The notes beneath the pieces were generated by a model, which saw only the letters and a list, made by a program, of their open reading frames with translations, was not told the DNA's origin and made no database searches. Positions 22,640-31,603 of a DNA stretch of 64,000 bases are shown piece by piece. The translations under genes and the position numbers were made by a program. How positions within the stretch are numbered: the first letter of the stretch is position 1; each line of letters starts with the position of its first letter. This stretch comes from Sabellastarte sp. h YS-2021. Lineage: Eukaryota > Annelida > Polychaeta > Sabellida > Sabellidae. Where the stretch lies: assembly GCA_964017235.1 (NCBI GenBank), contig OZ024938.1, positions 62,921,816-62,985,815 of the forward strand, in the 5' to 3' direction.

Positions 22640-23443
22640 AAGCCATTGCTGACTTCCTCCTGCATTTGTTTCAGGACAAGAAGTTGCAACCAGGCACTAT
22701 TGATGGTTACAGATCTGCCATTGCTGACAAACTGGGTAACTCCACCATTAATGTCAGTAAAGATGAGAATCTCACTCGTCTCCTGGATAGTTTCCATAGA
22801 GACAGAACCAAGGGCAGGATGTTTTCCTGTTGGCTTTGGGTTCTGGTAAGCGCAGATCCATGTTTGGTTACATAGGAACATCAGACACCAGTAAGACTGG
22901 TCTAAGGTCTCCTTGTACCCTTCACCCAGCTTTCTGTCCAAGAATCAGCTGGCGAAGGAGGGACCAGATAGTGTGGCCCCAGTGGCCATACCAGCTCTGG
23001 CCCCTTCTCTGGATAAGTCACTCAAGGGTGACAGGTCACTATGTCCAGTTAGAGCCCTGCACTACTACCTGGACAGGACCTCAGATCTTAGGCAGAATAA
23101 GGAGTTGGTCTTTGTCTCCTTCAAGAAAGGGTTGGATAAAGACATCTCATCTGTCACTATCTCCTTATGGATCAAACAGACTGTGATCCTATGCTATGAG
23201 CTCTCGGACCAAGAGTCCCTCACCCTACATCAGGTTAAAGCCCATGATGTTAGGGCCTTTGCTGCTTCTAAGGCTTTTCAATCAGGAATCTCCTTAGAGC
23301 AGATTTTGTCAGCCTGTCACTGGAAATCTCATAACACTTTCACCCAGTTTTATTTGAAGGATGTTGCTTGGGCTTTCTCTGAGCTTTTCCATCTAGGGCC
23401 TGTGGTGGCTGCTCAGCAGATACACCACCAGACCCAGAACTGA
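22480..23443 (+). pseudogene. DIRS tyrosine recombinase, broken by two frameshifts
   Basis: The N-terminal core-binding part (VAARIEAPQRGSTRSVYEAK, FLLHLFQDKKLQPGTIDGYR) is in frame 1 and overlaps the RNase H frame, as in other DIRS elements. Near 22820 a deletion of some tens of codons and a frameshift lead to frame 3, where the first catalytic box ALGSGKRRS survives. Near 22913 frame 2 takes over to the TGA at 23443. The remaining catalytic residues are visible there: H-x-x-R (AHDVRAF, residues 111-114 of that segment), H136 and the nucleophile Y147 (TQFYLKD). In an active element it integrates the circular DNA copy. Confidence 0.86.
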
Positions 23444-23789
23444 GGAGATTTTTGTATATATATCTAATTATGTACATACTGTAAATATGTACATAATGTT
23501 AAATGTAAATATGGATAAATTAAAAAAAACAAAAAAAACTCGACTTGCTTCCCTTGGGTAGTTTATTTCTTATGGGACTGAACTCAGCCCTCTCTACCTA
23601 TTCTCAGGTCTTCCTGAGAAAGGGGGGGGGGGCGAACTTGGACTTCCGGTTAACCGGTCAGTTTTAACCTACCTTGACCTGTGGGGTCACCTGACCCTGG
23701 GTCAAATATGGGCCTTTCAGTTTTGTTTCTTTTATGAGTTCACACATGTCCCTAGCAGCTTACCCGCCTTCCAAGCGGTAGTTATTCAG
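23444..23789 (+). other. DIRS 3' non-coding region
   Basis: Follows the recombinase stop. Contains TATGTACATACTGTAAATATG-like dyads split around 23470-23500, an A-rich run at 23521, a G12 run near 23625 and CCGGTTAACCGG at about 23645. It leads to the repeated words of the 3' end. No gene. Confidence 0.55.
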
Positions 23790-24153
23790 CAATTGTCCAT
23801 TGGATAGGATGTATTAACGCAATAAAATTGCAAATTTAATAAGTAAATAAAGTTAATACCCTATCCAATGGACAGGCAAGGCCCACCCAACCGGCCCCGC
23901 TATCAGCTTACTAGGGGTCTTACTAAGACTAGACACGAAAAAGATGCTATGACGTCATGCTGTCTAGACAGGAAGGAAGTACCATGCGCCACCTGGCGAA
24001 TGCACCCTCCTGATGGGTCCTGCCGGTATTATATACAGAACGTCTTTTTCTGGCATTTGGCGGGACCGGTGGCGTCGACCAGTAAAGCAATTGTCCATTG
24101 GATAGGGTATTAACTTATAAAAATTTAATTTACTTATTAAATTTGCAATTTTG
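23790..24153. repeat. DIRS-like inverted repeat set (ITR/internal complementary region)
   Basis: CAATTGTCCATTGGATAGG occurs at 23790-23808 (+), as its complement CCTATCCAATGGACA at 23860-23874 (-), and again at 24089-24107 (+). The complementarity between 23823-23876 and 24092-24153 extends to about 55 bp, including AAATTTGCAATTTT on one side. DIRS elements carry inverted terminal repeats plus an internal region complementary to their ends; position right after the recombinase fits, but a separate hairpin insertion cannot be excluded. Confidence 0.6.
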
Positions 24154-24800
24154 TTTCTTTAAAGGCCCCAACACCTTAGAGTGATTTCGCAATATAATGT
24201 GGGTGTTCCACCACACGACTAAGCTTCCCGATTAAGGGTTTTTTGTAGTCGGTTTCAAAAATTTGCTTAGTCCCAGGCGTTCTGTATGGATCGGTAGTTG
24301 TCGGTTGGGGACGTGAGAAAAATGAAACATGTTTCATATTTTTTGTGACCCAAACCGACTTTTATTTCCCGCCGTCAAGAAAATGTCCAGTCTCAGGCTT
24401 CCTCAGGCCTCCTCAGACCCAACTTTACACAGTCCTATGTTGTCTCAGGCCTCCTGCGACCCTTAGTCCCAGGTGTCCCGAGCTTAGTCCCAGGAAGCCT
24501 GTTGTCAGTCCCCAACTCCTAACAGATCTTTGAAGTTTTATGTGTGTGAAAATGAATCAGTTTCATTACTCCCCAGAAGCCCCAGGCCGTCCCAGGTGTC
24601 CTGCGACTAAGAAATCTGGGTCTGGGACTAAGCCCCGACTAAGTGAAGCCGATCCAAGCCGGCCTCCTCAGGCCACCTAGGACCACACAAATTTAGTTTG
24701 CGACAGTCTGAGGACACCCCAGGTGGCCTGGGACTAAGTACCGATTAAGTACCGACTTTTTTCTGCGTGTCTGAAACCAAAAAGAGGCAAGGGGGGTCTG
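24154..24800. other. GC-rich stretch with repeated CTTAGTCCCAGG words
   Basis: CTTAGTCCCAGG occurs at 24266, 24462 and 24483. Its complement CTGGGACTAAG occurs at 24622 and 24728. Related CAGGTGTCC, CAGGCCTCCT and GGTCTGGGACTA words fill the rest. There is no tandem period and no coding frame. The two strands share the word set, giving a loose, large imperfect palindrome. It sits immediately 5' of a TATA-like box. I do not recognise the family. Confidence 0.6.
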
Positions 24801-24803
24801 GGA

Positions 24804-24836
24804 CTATATAAGCGACCATGCACAGGCTTTCAGTGT
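24804..24836 (+). promoter_or_regulatory. Possible core promoter (TATA box and Inr)
   Basis: CTATATAAG at 24804-24812 is followed 20 bp later by TTTCAGTG (24828-24835), which fits the invertebrate initiator TCAGT; the initiator A (24832) is 27 bp from the first T of the TATA. The clustered words upstream would suit an element or gene promoter. No transcript or frame follows, because a family A copy starts at 24897. Inference only. Confidence 0.3.
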
Positions 24837-24896
24837 TATTGACTGGTTGGCTACTGAGAGACGTGTGTCACTTTCTGCTAGGGGTTTTCAGTTTTT

Positions 24897-25226
24897 ATTG
24901 CCCCACTGCCCTTAAGGGCCTTCGGGGTATTGTTTTCACCCATGGTGTCCGGATGGGTGGGCGGTCGGCGGGAAAAAGTTTGTCTGGGCTGTATCTCAGA
25001 AACCGTCAAGTGTAGGAAGTTCATACTTGGTAGGGACATTGGTTAGGATGTGTAGGTGTGCAATGTCATGGTCTGACCTTGATTTGACCTTGCCGTAGTG
25101 ACCTTGAGTTTAAAAATCTTGTCCGGGCTATATCTCGGAAACCGTAAGATGTAGGAAGGTGATACCTGTTAGGGACATTGGTTAAGGGTTGTAGGTGTGC
25201 AGCATCATGGTGTGACCTTGATTTGA
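24897..25226 (+). mobile_element. Family A element, 3'-truncated copy 3
   Basis: Head palindrome CCCCACTGCCCTTAAGGGCC...CGGGG at 24901-24927, then TATTGTTTTCACCC, a GGTGGGCGG tract, and about two 146-bp units. It breaks off at GACCTTGATTTGA (25226) with no tail region or 3' hairpin. Confidence 0.75.
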
Positions 25227-25510
25227 GCCAAGCCCCAAGGGAGATGACCAAGAGACAGTCCTGGGTCTACCAGCAGATGGGATTCCTAAAGACCCACACG
25301 AAAAAAATGATATAAAAAATGGATAAACAAAATGGCAACCATTTGATTTTCTATCAGTACTATGTAAATGCTTTATTTTCATTGGTCTGTTTAGCTGTCA
25401 TCCTGCTGTTGTTCCTAGTTTAATAAAGTTAACAGGATGAGACGTGGTAACCTTGTACATGTTTAAAATCTCCTGTAGAGTCAAACAGAAAATACAGAAA
25501 AAAGTATTTT
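25227..25510. other. Unclassified segment between elements
   Basis: About 280 bp with no repeat match inside the window and no supported frame. It separates truncated family A from family B copy 1. Confidence 0.5.
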
Positions 25511-25829
25511 TTATGTCGTCACTCTGCGGCGTGGGCGTACGCGTCCGCGTGAACAACTTCTTCTCCAAAACTACACGGCCTAGAGACATGCTGTTTTTTT
25601 AAAAGATACCTTATCTATCGAGGATGAAAAATTGTTCAAGGCATGCAAATCTGTCTGTTCGTCTGTTTGCTAGAGACATTACAAGGGGGGTACCCCCACC
25701 AAAAGTGTGAAAATTTCAACTTTTTATCACAATTTTCTCAGTTCTCTTGCATATATGTACTAGGCCAGAGGTAGATTCTCTTGTGTGAGTATGAGACCTG
25801 GATCTGTCTTACTTTTTTTTTAATAAATT

Positions 25830-27450
25830 TTTTTAATAATTTTTAATGCATTAAAATTCATGAAATCATGCACTAAATCACTTATAACTTCAAAAGTGTT
25901 GCATTTACAGCATTTTGTGAAAATATGTTGTTCAGCTACTTTTTTCATAGCTACAATATGGTGAGTAAGTTGGGTGTCTGTCTCAATAGCTAAGTGAGTA
26001 ATAGCTACTTTTGGGCTTTTCAGTAACTTCCATTATGAGTAAAATCACTTGTAACTTAAAAACTATTGCATTTAGAGAATTTCGTATAAATATGTTATTC
26101 AGCTACTTTTGGGCCAGCTATAACATAGTGAAATTTCAGACCTGTAGCTCATGGCATAGCTGAGTAATAGCTACTTTTAGGTTATCACTGTTGAGTAAAT
26201 CACTTATAACTTGAAAACTATTGCATTTAGAGAATTTCGTATAATATGTTATTCAGCTACTTTTGGGTCAGCTATAACATAGTAAAATTTCAGACCTGTA
26301 GCTCATGGCATAGCTGAGTAATAGCTACTTTTAGGTTATCACTGTTGAGTAAATCACTTATAACTTGAAAAGTGTTGCATTTAGAGCATTTTGTTAAAAT
26401 ATGTTATTCAGCTACTTTTTTCATAGCTACAATATGGTGAGTAAGTTGGGTGTCTGTCTCAATAGCTAAGTGAGTAATAGCTACTTTTGGGCTTTTCAGT
26501 AACTTCCATCATGAGTAAAATCTCTTGTAACTTAAAAACTATTGCATTTAGAGAATTTCGTATAAATATGTTATTCAGCTACTTTTGGGCCAGCTATAAC
26601 ATAGTAAAATTTCAGACCTGTAGCTCATGGCATAGCTGAGTAATAGCTACTTTTAGGTTATCACTGTTGAGTAAATCACTTATAACTTGAAAACTATTGC
26701 ATTTAGAGTATTTTGTTTCAATATGTTATTCACCTATTTTGGGGTCAGCTATAACATAGTGAAGTTTCAGACCTGTGGCTCATTTCATAGCTGAGTAATA
26801 GCTACTTTGAAGTTCTCACTGTTGAGTAAATCAGTTATAATTGGAAAACTATTGCATTTACAGAAATTTGTGCAAATATGTTATTCAGCTACTTTTGGGT
26901 CAGCTATAACATAGTGAAATTATAGACCTATAGCTCATGGCACAACTGAGCAATAGCTATTCTCAGGTACTGACTGTTGAGTAAATCAGCTATAACTTGA
27001 AAAATATTGTATTTGGAGTATTTTGTTAAAATATATTGTTCACCTACTTTTGGGTCAGCTATAACATAGTGAAATTACAGACCTATAGCTCATGCCATAG
27101 TGGAGCAATAGCTATTTTCAGGTTCTCACTATTGAGTAAATCAGTTGTAGCTTGAAAACTATTGCATTTACAGTAGTTTGCTTAAATATGTTGTTCACCT
27201 ACTTTTGGGTTAGCTATAACATAGTAAAATTTCAGACATGTAGCTCATTGCATAGCTGAGTAATAGTTCCTTTGAGGTTCTCACTGTTGAGTAAATCAGT
27301 TGTAACTTGAAAACTATTACATTTAGAGTAATTTGTTAAATATGTTATTCACAGAATTTTTGGTCAGCTATAACATAGTGAAATTGCAGACCTCTATGTC
27401 ATGGCATAGCTGAGCAATAGCTACTTTCAGGTTCTCACTGTTGAGTAAAT
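25830..27450 (+). repeat. 155-bp tandem array, about 10 copies
   Basis: ACTATTGCATTTAGAG recurs about every 154-155 bp (26062, 26217, 26371, 26538, 26693 and on). Units hold ATAACTTGAAAACTATTGC, TGTTATTCAGCTACTTTTG, TCAGCTATAACATAGTGAAA, CAGACCTGTAGCTCATGGC and TAGCTGAGTAATAGCTAC. The same family fills 41430-43790 and 45195-46230. Confidence 0.92.
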
Positions 27451-27639
27451 CATTGTATCCACTGGATAGCCGCAGTGTGTAGAGAGAGATTTCACCATTA
27501 CTGCTCTGATGAAAAAAAATATTATAGCTAGCTTTCTTAAGTTTGCAGTATATATTAATAACCATAAAATGTTGTCTGGGAATATTTTTGGCCTCATTTT
27601 GAGAAACAAGATGGCCACCACAGGTGTTTTTTGTCAGTC

Positions 27640-28230
27640 ATGAAAAGTGCTTATATCTCCCTTATTATTGATCCTAGAGGTTTGGGATGATAAACCAACC
27701 TGTAGGAAATCATGGGGTGGGAATCTTTTGGTGTGGTCAGATTTGACCTTCAATGACCCCTCCTTCAAGGTCAAACAAGGATAGCCAAACTTAAAAGTGC
27801 TTATAACTCGCTTATTATTGGTCCCAGAGGTTTGGGATGGTAAAAAGACAAGAAATCATGGGCTGTGAATCTGTTGATATGGTCCGATTTGACCTTGGAA
27901 CCCTCCTTCAAGGTCAAATGAGGATAGCGAAAATTGAAAGTGCCTACAACTCGCTTATTATTGGTGACAGAGATTTGGGATGGTAAACCATCCCATAGGA
28001 AATCATTGGCTCGGAATCTTTTGGTATGGTCAGATTTGACCTTTGGACCCCTCCTTCAAGGTCAAATGAGGACAGCCAAGCTTAAAGGTGCTTATAACTC
28101 ATTTATAATTGGTCCTAGAGGTTTGGAATGGTAAACCATAGGAAATCGTGGGCTGGGAATGTATTTGTGTGGTTAGATTTGACCTTGGACCCCTTCTTCA
28201 AGGTCGAACGAGGATATTGCATTTGTAGTA
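27640..28230 (+). repeat. 147-bp tandem array, 4 copies
   Basis: CTTATAACTCGCTTATTATTG-type starts lie near 27650, 27799, 27943 and 28090 (period 144-149). Then GGTTTGGGATGGTAAACC, GGTCAGATTTGACC and CCCTCCTTCAAGGTCAAA. It is the plus-strand counterpart of 4060-4625 and is embedded in family B copy 1. Confidence 0.87.
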
Positions 28231-28639
28231 TTTCTTTAAATATGTTTTAACCTATTTTTTACACTTAGACAATTGTTATTTTCCTTCATAATACCATTTA
28301 CAGGGCACAACTTTTTTATCCTTTTCTTCTGTCAGCTTCGGAATTTCTTTCGAACTTGCTGTTCAGTTACCATTTACTGTATTTCTGTACAGCCCTTTTC
28401 CTGATAATTATTCTGTCCTCTAATCACCTTCACAAATCAAAAACACTCAGTCAGCTGACACAGTGCCCGTTCACGGGCACTCTCCTCTTGTTTCTATTAT
28501 CTTGTCAGTCGAATTATGCCTAGTGTTACCTAAATCTAACTTTAGACCTTGCTATAGTGACCTTGAACTTTCAAATATTGTCTCTATGTTACTGGAATTT
28601 GAAGACAGTTTTTGAGATACAAAAGTCTTTTTTTTTTCT

Positions 28640-28766
28640 TTATCTATTCTTCTATAAGAAATTAAGTGTCACCTCAGACTGAGAGGCCTGGGTTTGATTC
28701 CCAGTGATGTGTAAATCAAGACATCATAGCTTAGTGATAGAGCACTTAGTCTGGGTGTATGCAAAT
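28640..28766 (+). other. tRNA-like SINE fragment at the satellite edge
   Basis: GGTTTGATTCCC (28691-28702) is a good Pol III B box, preceded by CAGACTGAGAGGCC. A-box-like TAGCTTAGTGATAG follows at 28727, then AGCACTTAGTCTGGG. The order B then A means that this is not a tRNA gene; it looks like the 3' half of one tRNA-related unit followed by the 5' half of another, the second cut by the satellite array at 28767. Confidence 0.5.
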
Positions 28767-31603
28767 TTAGACAGTTCTTAGCATGACCTCCTTGTACTGG
28801 ATGGTATTTAGACAGTTCTTAGCATGACCTCCTAAATGGCTGTCTAAATGTCATCCACTGCAAGGAGGTCATGCTAAGAACTGTCTAAATCCCATCCAGT
28901 ACAAGGAGATCTCATACCTAGAACTGTCTAAATGTTATCCAGTAGAGGGAGGTCATATCTATGTCTTGCTCAGATGGTTTCTAGTGCCGGGAGGTCGTGT
29001 TTATGGCTGTCTAAATGTCATCCACTGCAAGGAGGTCATGCTAAGAACTGTCTAAATACCATCCAGTACAAGTAGGTCTCATACCTAGAACTGTCTAAAT
29101 GTTATCCAGTAGAGGGAGGTCATATCTATGTCTTGCTCAGATGGTTTCTAGTGCCGGGAGGTCATGTTTATGGCTGTCTAAATGTCATCCACTGCAAGGA
29201 GGTCATGCTAAGAACTGTCTAAATACCATCCAGTACAAGGAGGTCCCATACCTAGAACTGTCTAAATGTTATCCAGTAGAGGGAGGTCATATCTATGTCT
29301 TGCTCAGATGGTTTCTAGTGCCGGGAGGTCGTGTTTATGGCTGTCTAAATGTCATCCACTGCAAGGAGGTCATGCTAAGAACTGTCTAAATACCATCCAG
29401 TACAAGGAGGTCCCATACCTAGAACTGTCTAAATGTTATCCACTAGAGGGAGGTCATATCTATGTCTTGCTCAGATGGTTTCTAGTGCAGGGAGGTCGTG
29501 TTTATGGCTGTCTAAATGTCATCCACTGCAAGGAGGTCATGCTAAGAACTGTCTAAATCCTGTCCACAGGAAGGAGGTCCCATATCTAGAAGTGTCTAAA
29601 TGTTATCCACTAGAGGGAGGTCATATCTATGTCTTGCTCAGATGTTTTCTAGTGCAGGGAGGTCGTGTTTATGGCTGTCTAAATGTCATCCACTGCAAGG
29701 AGGTCATGCTAAGAACTGTCTAAATACCATCCAGTACAAGGAGGTCCCATATCTAGAAGTGTCTAAATGTTATCCACTAGAGGGAGGTCATATCTATGTC
29801 TTGCTCAGATGGTTTCTAGTGCAGGGAGGTCGTGTTTATGGCTGTCTAAATGTCATCCACTGCAAGGAGGTCATGCTAAGAACTGTCTAAATCCCATCCA
29901 CAGGAAGGAGGTCCCATATCTAGAAGTGTCTAAATGTTATCCAGTAGAGGGAGGTCATATCTATGTCTTGCTCAGATGGTTTCTAGTGCCGGGAGGTCGT
30001 GTTTATGGCTGTCTAAATGTCATCCACTGCAAGGAGGTCATGCTAAGAACTGTCTAAATACCATCCAGTACAAGGAGGTCCCATACCTAGAACTGTCTAA
30101 ATGTTATCCACTAGAGGGAGGTCATATCTATGTCTTGCTCAGATGGTTTCTAGTGCAGGGAGGTCGTGTTTATGGCTGTCTAAATGTCATCCACTGCAAG
30201 GAGGTCATGCTAAGAACTGTCTAAATACCATCCAGTACAAGGAGGTCCCATACCTAGAACTGTCTAAATGTTATCCAGTAGAGGGAGGTCATATCTATGT
30301 CTTGCTCAGATGGTTTCTAGTGCCAGGAGGTCGTGTTTATGGCTGTCTAAATGTCATCCACTGCAAGGAGGTCATGCTAAGAACTGTCTAAATACCATCC
30401 AGTACAAGGAGGTCCCATATCTAGAAGTGTCTAAATGTTATCCACTAGAGGGAGGTCATATCTATGTCTTGCTCAGATGTTTTCTAGTGCAGGGAGGTCG
30501 TGTTTATGGCTGTCTAAATGTCATCCACTGCAAGGAGGTCATGCTAAGAACTGTCTAAATACCATCCAGTACAAGGAGGTCCCATATCTAGAAGTGTCTA
30601 AATGTTATCCACTAGAGGGAGGTCATATCTATGTCTTGCTCAGATGGTTTCTAGTGCCGGGAGGTCGTGTTTATGGCTGTCTAAATGTCATCCACTGCAA
30701 GGAGGTCATGCTAAGAACTGTCTAAATCCCATCCACAGGAAGGAGGTCCCATATCTAGAAGTGTCTAAATGTTATCCACCAGAGGGAGGTCATATCTATG
30801 TCTTGCTCAGATGTTTTCTAGTGCAGGGAGGTCGTGTTTATGGTTGTCTAAATGTTATCCACTGCAAGGAGGTCATGCTAAGAACTGTCTAAATACCATC
30901 CACTACAAGGAGGTCCCATACCTAGAACTGTCTAAATGTTATCCAGTAGAGGGAGGTCATATCTATGTCTTGCTCAGATGGTTTCTAGTGCCAGGAGGTC
31001 GTGTTTATGGCTGTCTAAATGTCATCCACTGCAAGGAGGTCATGCTAAGAACTGTCTAAATCCTGTCCACAGGAAGGAGGTCCCATATCTAGAAGTGTCT
31101 AAATGTTATCCAGTAGAGGGAGGTCATATCTATGTCTTGCTCAGATGTTTTCTAGTGCAGAGAGGTCGTGTTTATGGCTGTCTAAATGTCATCCACTGCA
31201 AGGAGGTCATGCTAAGAACTGTCTAAATACCATCCAGTACAAGTAGCTCTCATACCTAGAAGTGTCTAAATGTTATCCAGTAGAGGGAGGTCATATCTAT
31301 GTCTTGATCAGATGTATTCTAGTGCAGGGAGGTCGTGTTTATGGCTGTCTAAATGCCATCCACTGCAAGGAGGTCATGCTAAGAACTGTCTAAATACCAT
31401 CCAGTACAAGGAGGTCTCATACCTAGAAGTGTCTAAATGTTATCCACTAGAGGGAGGTCATATATGTGTCTTGCTCAGATGTTTTCTAGTGCAGGGAGGT
31501 CGTGTTTATGGCTGTCTAAATGCCATCCACTGCAAGGAGGTCATGCTAAGAACTGTCTAAATACCATCCAGTACAAGGAGGTCTCATACCTAGAAGTGTC
31601 TAA

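Larger units (their letters stand above)
21409..24153 (+). mobile_element. DIRS-type retrotransposon remnant
   Basis: In order: the last part of a reverse transcriptase, an RNase H domain, a linker, a tyrosine recombinase, and a 3' end with three copies of a 25-bp word in both orientations. RT-RNase H followed by an overlapping tyrosine recombinase frame, in place of an integrase, is diagnostic for the DIRS order. The left end, most of the RT and any gag are missing: the sequence starts abruptly at the minisatellite. Several frameshifts and a stop make it inactive. Confidence 0.88.
25511..28484 (+). mobile_element. Family B element, copy 1 (5' end eroded)
   Basis: Shares its 300-bp head with copy 2 (GTCGTCACTCTGCGGCG, GGCCTAGAGACATGCTG, ATCTATCGAGGATGAAAAA, GGTACCCCCACC) but lacks the first 14 bases CAGTCAGCTGACA. 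A 155-bp array follows (25830-27450), then a foreign block (27455-28230) absent from copy 2. The shared tail begins TTAACCTACTTTTTACAC and ends with CAGTCAGCTGACA (28448-28460), the hairpin GTGCCCGTTCACGGGCAC (28463-28480) and CTCTCCTCTTG before a T run. This is the same end logic as family A: subterminal repeat, short gap, terminal hairpin. No proteins. Confidence 0.7.

Noticed and set aside
28640-28766. tRNA gene
   Set aside because: B box precedes the A box and no cloverleaf forms; treated as a SINE fragment.
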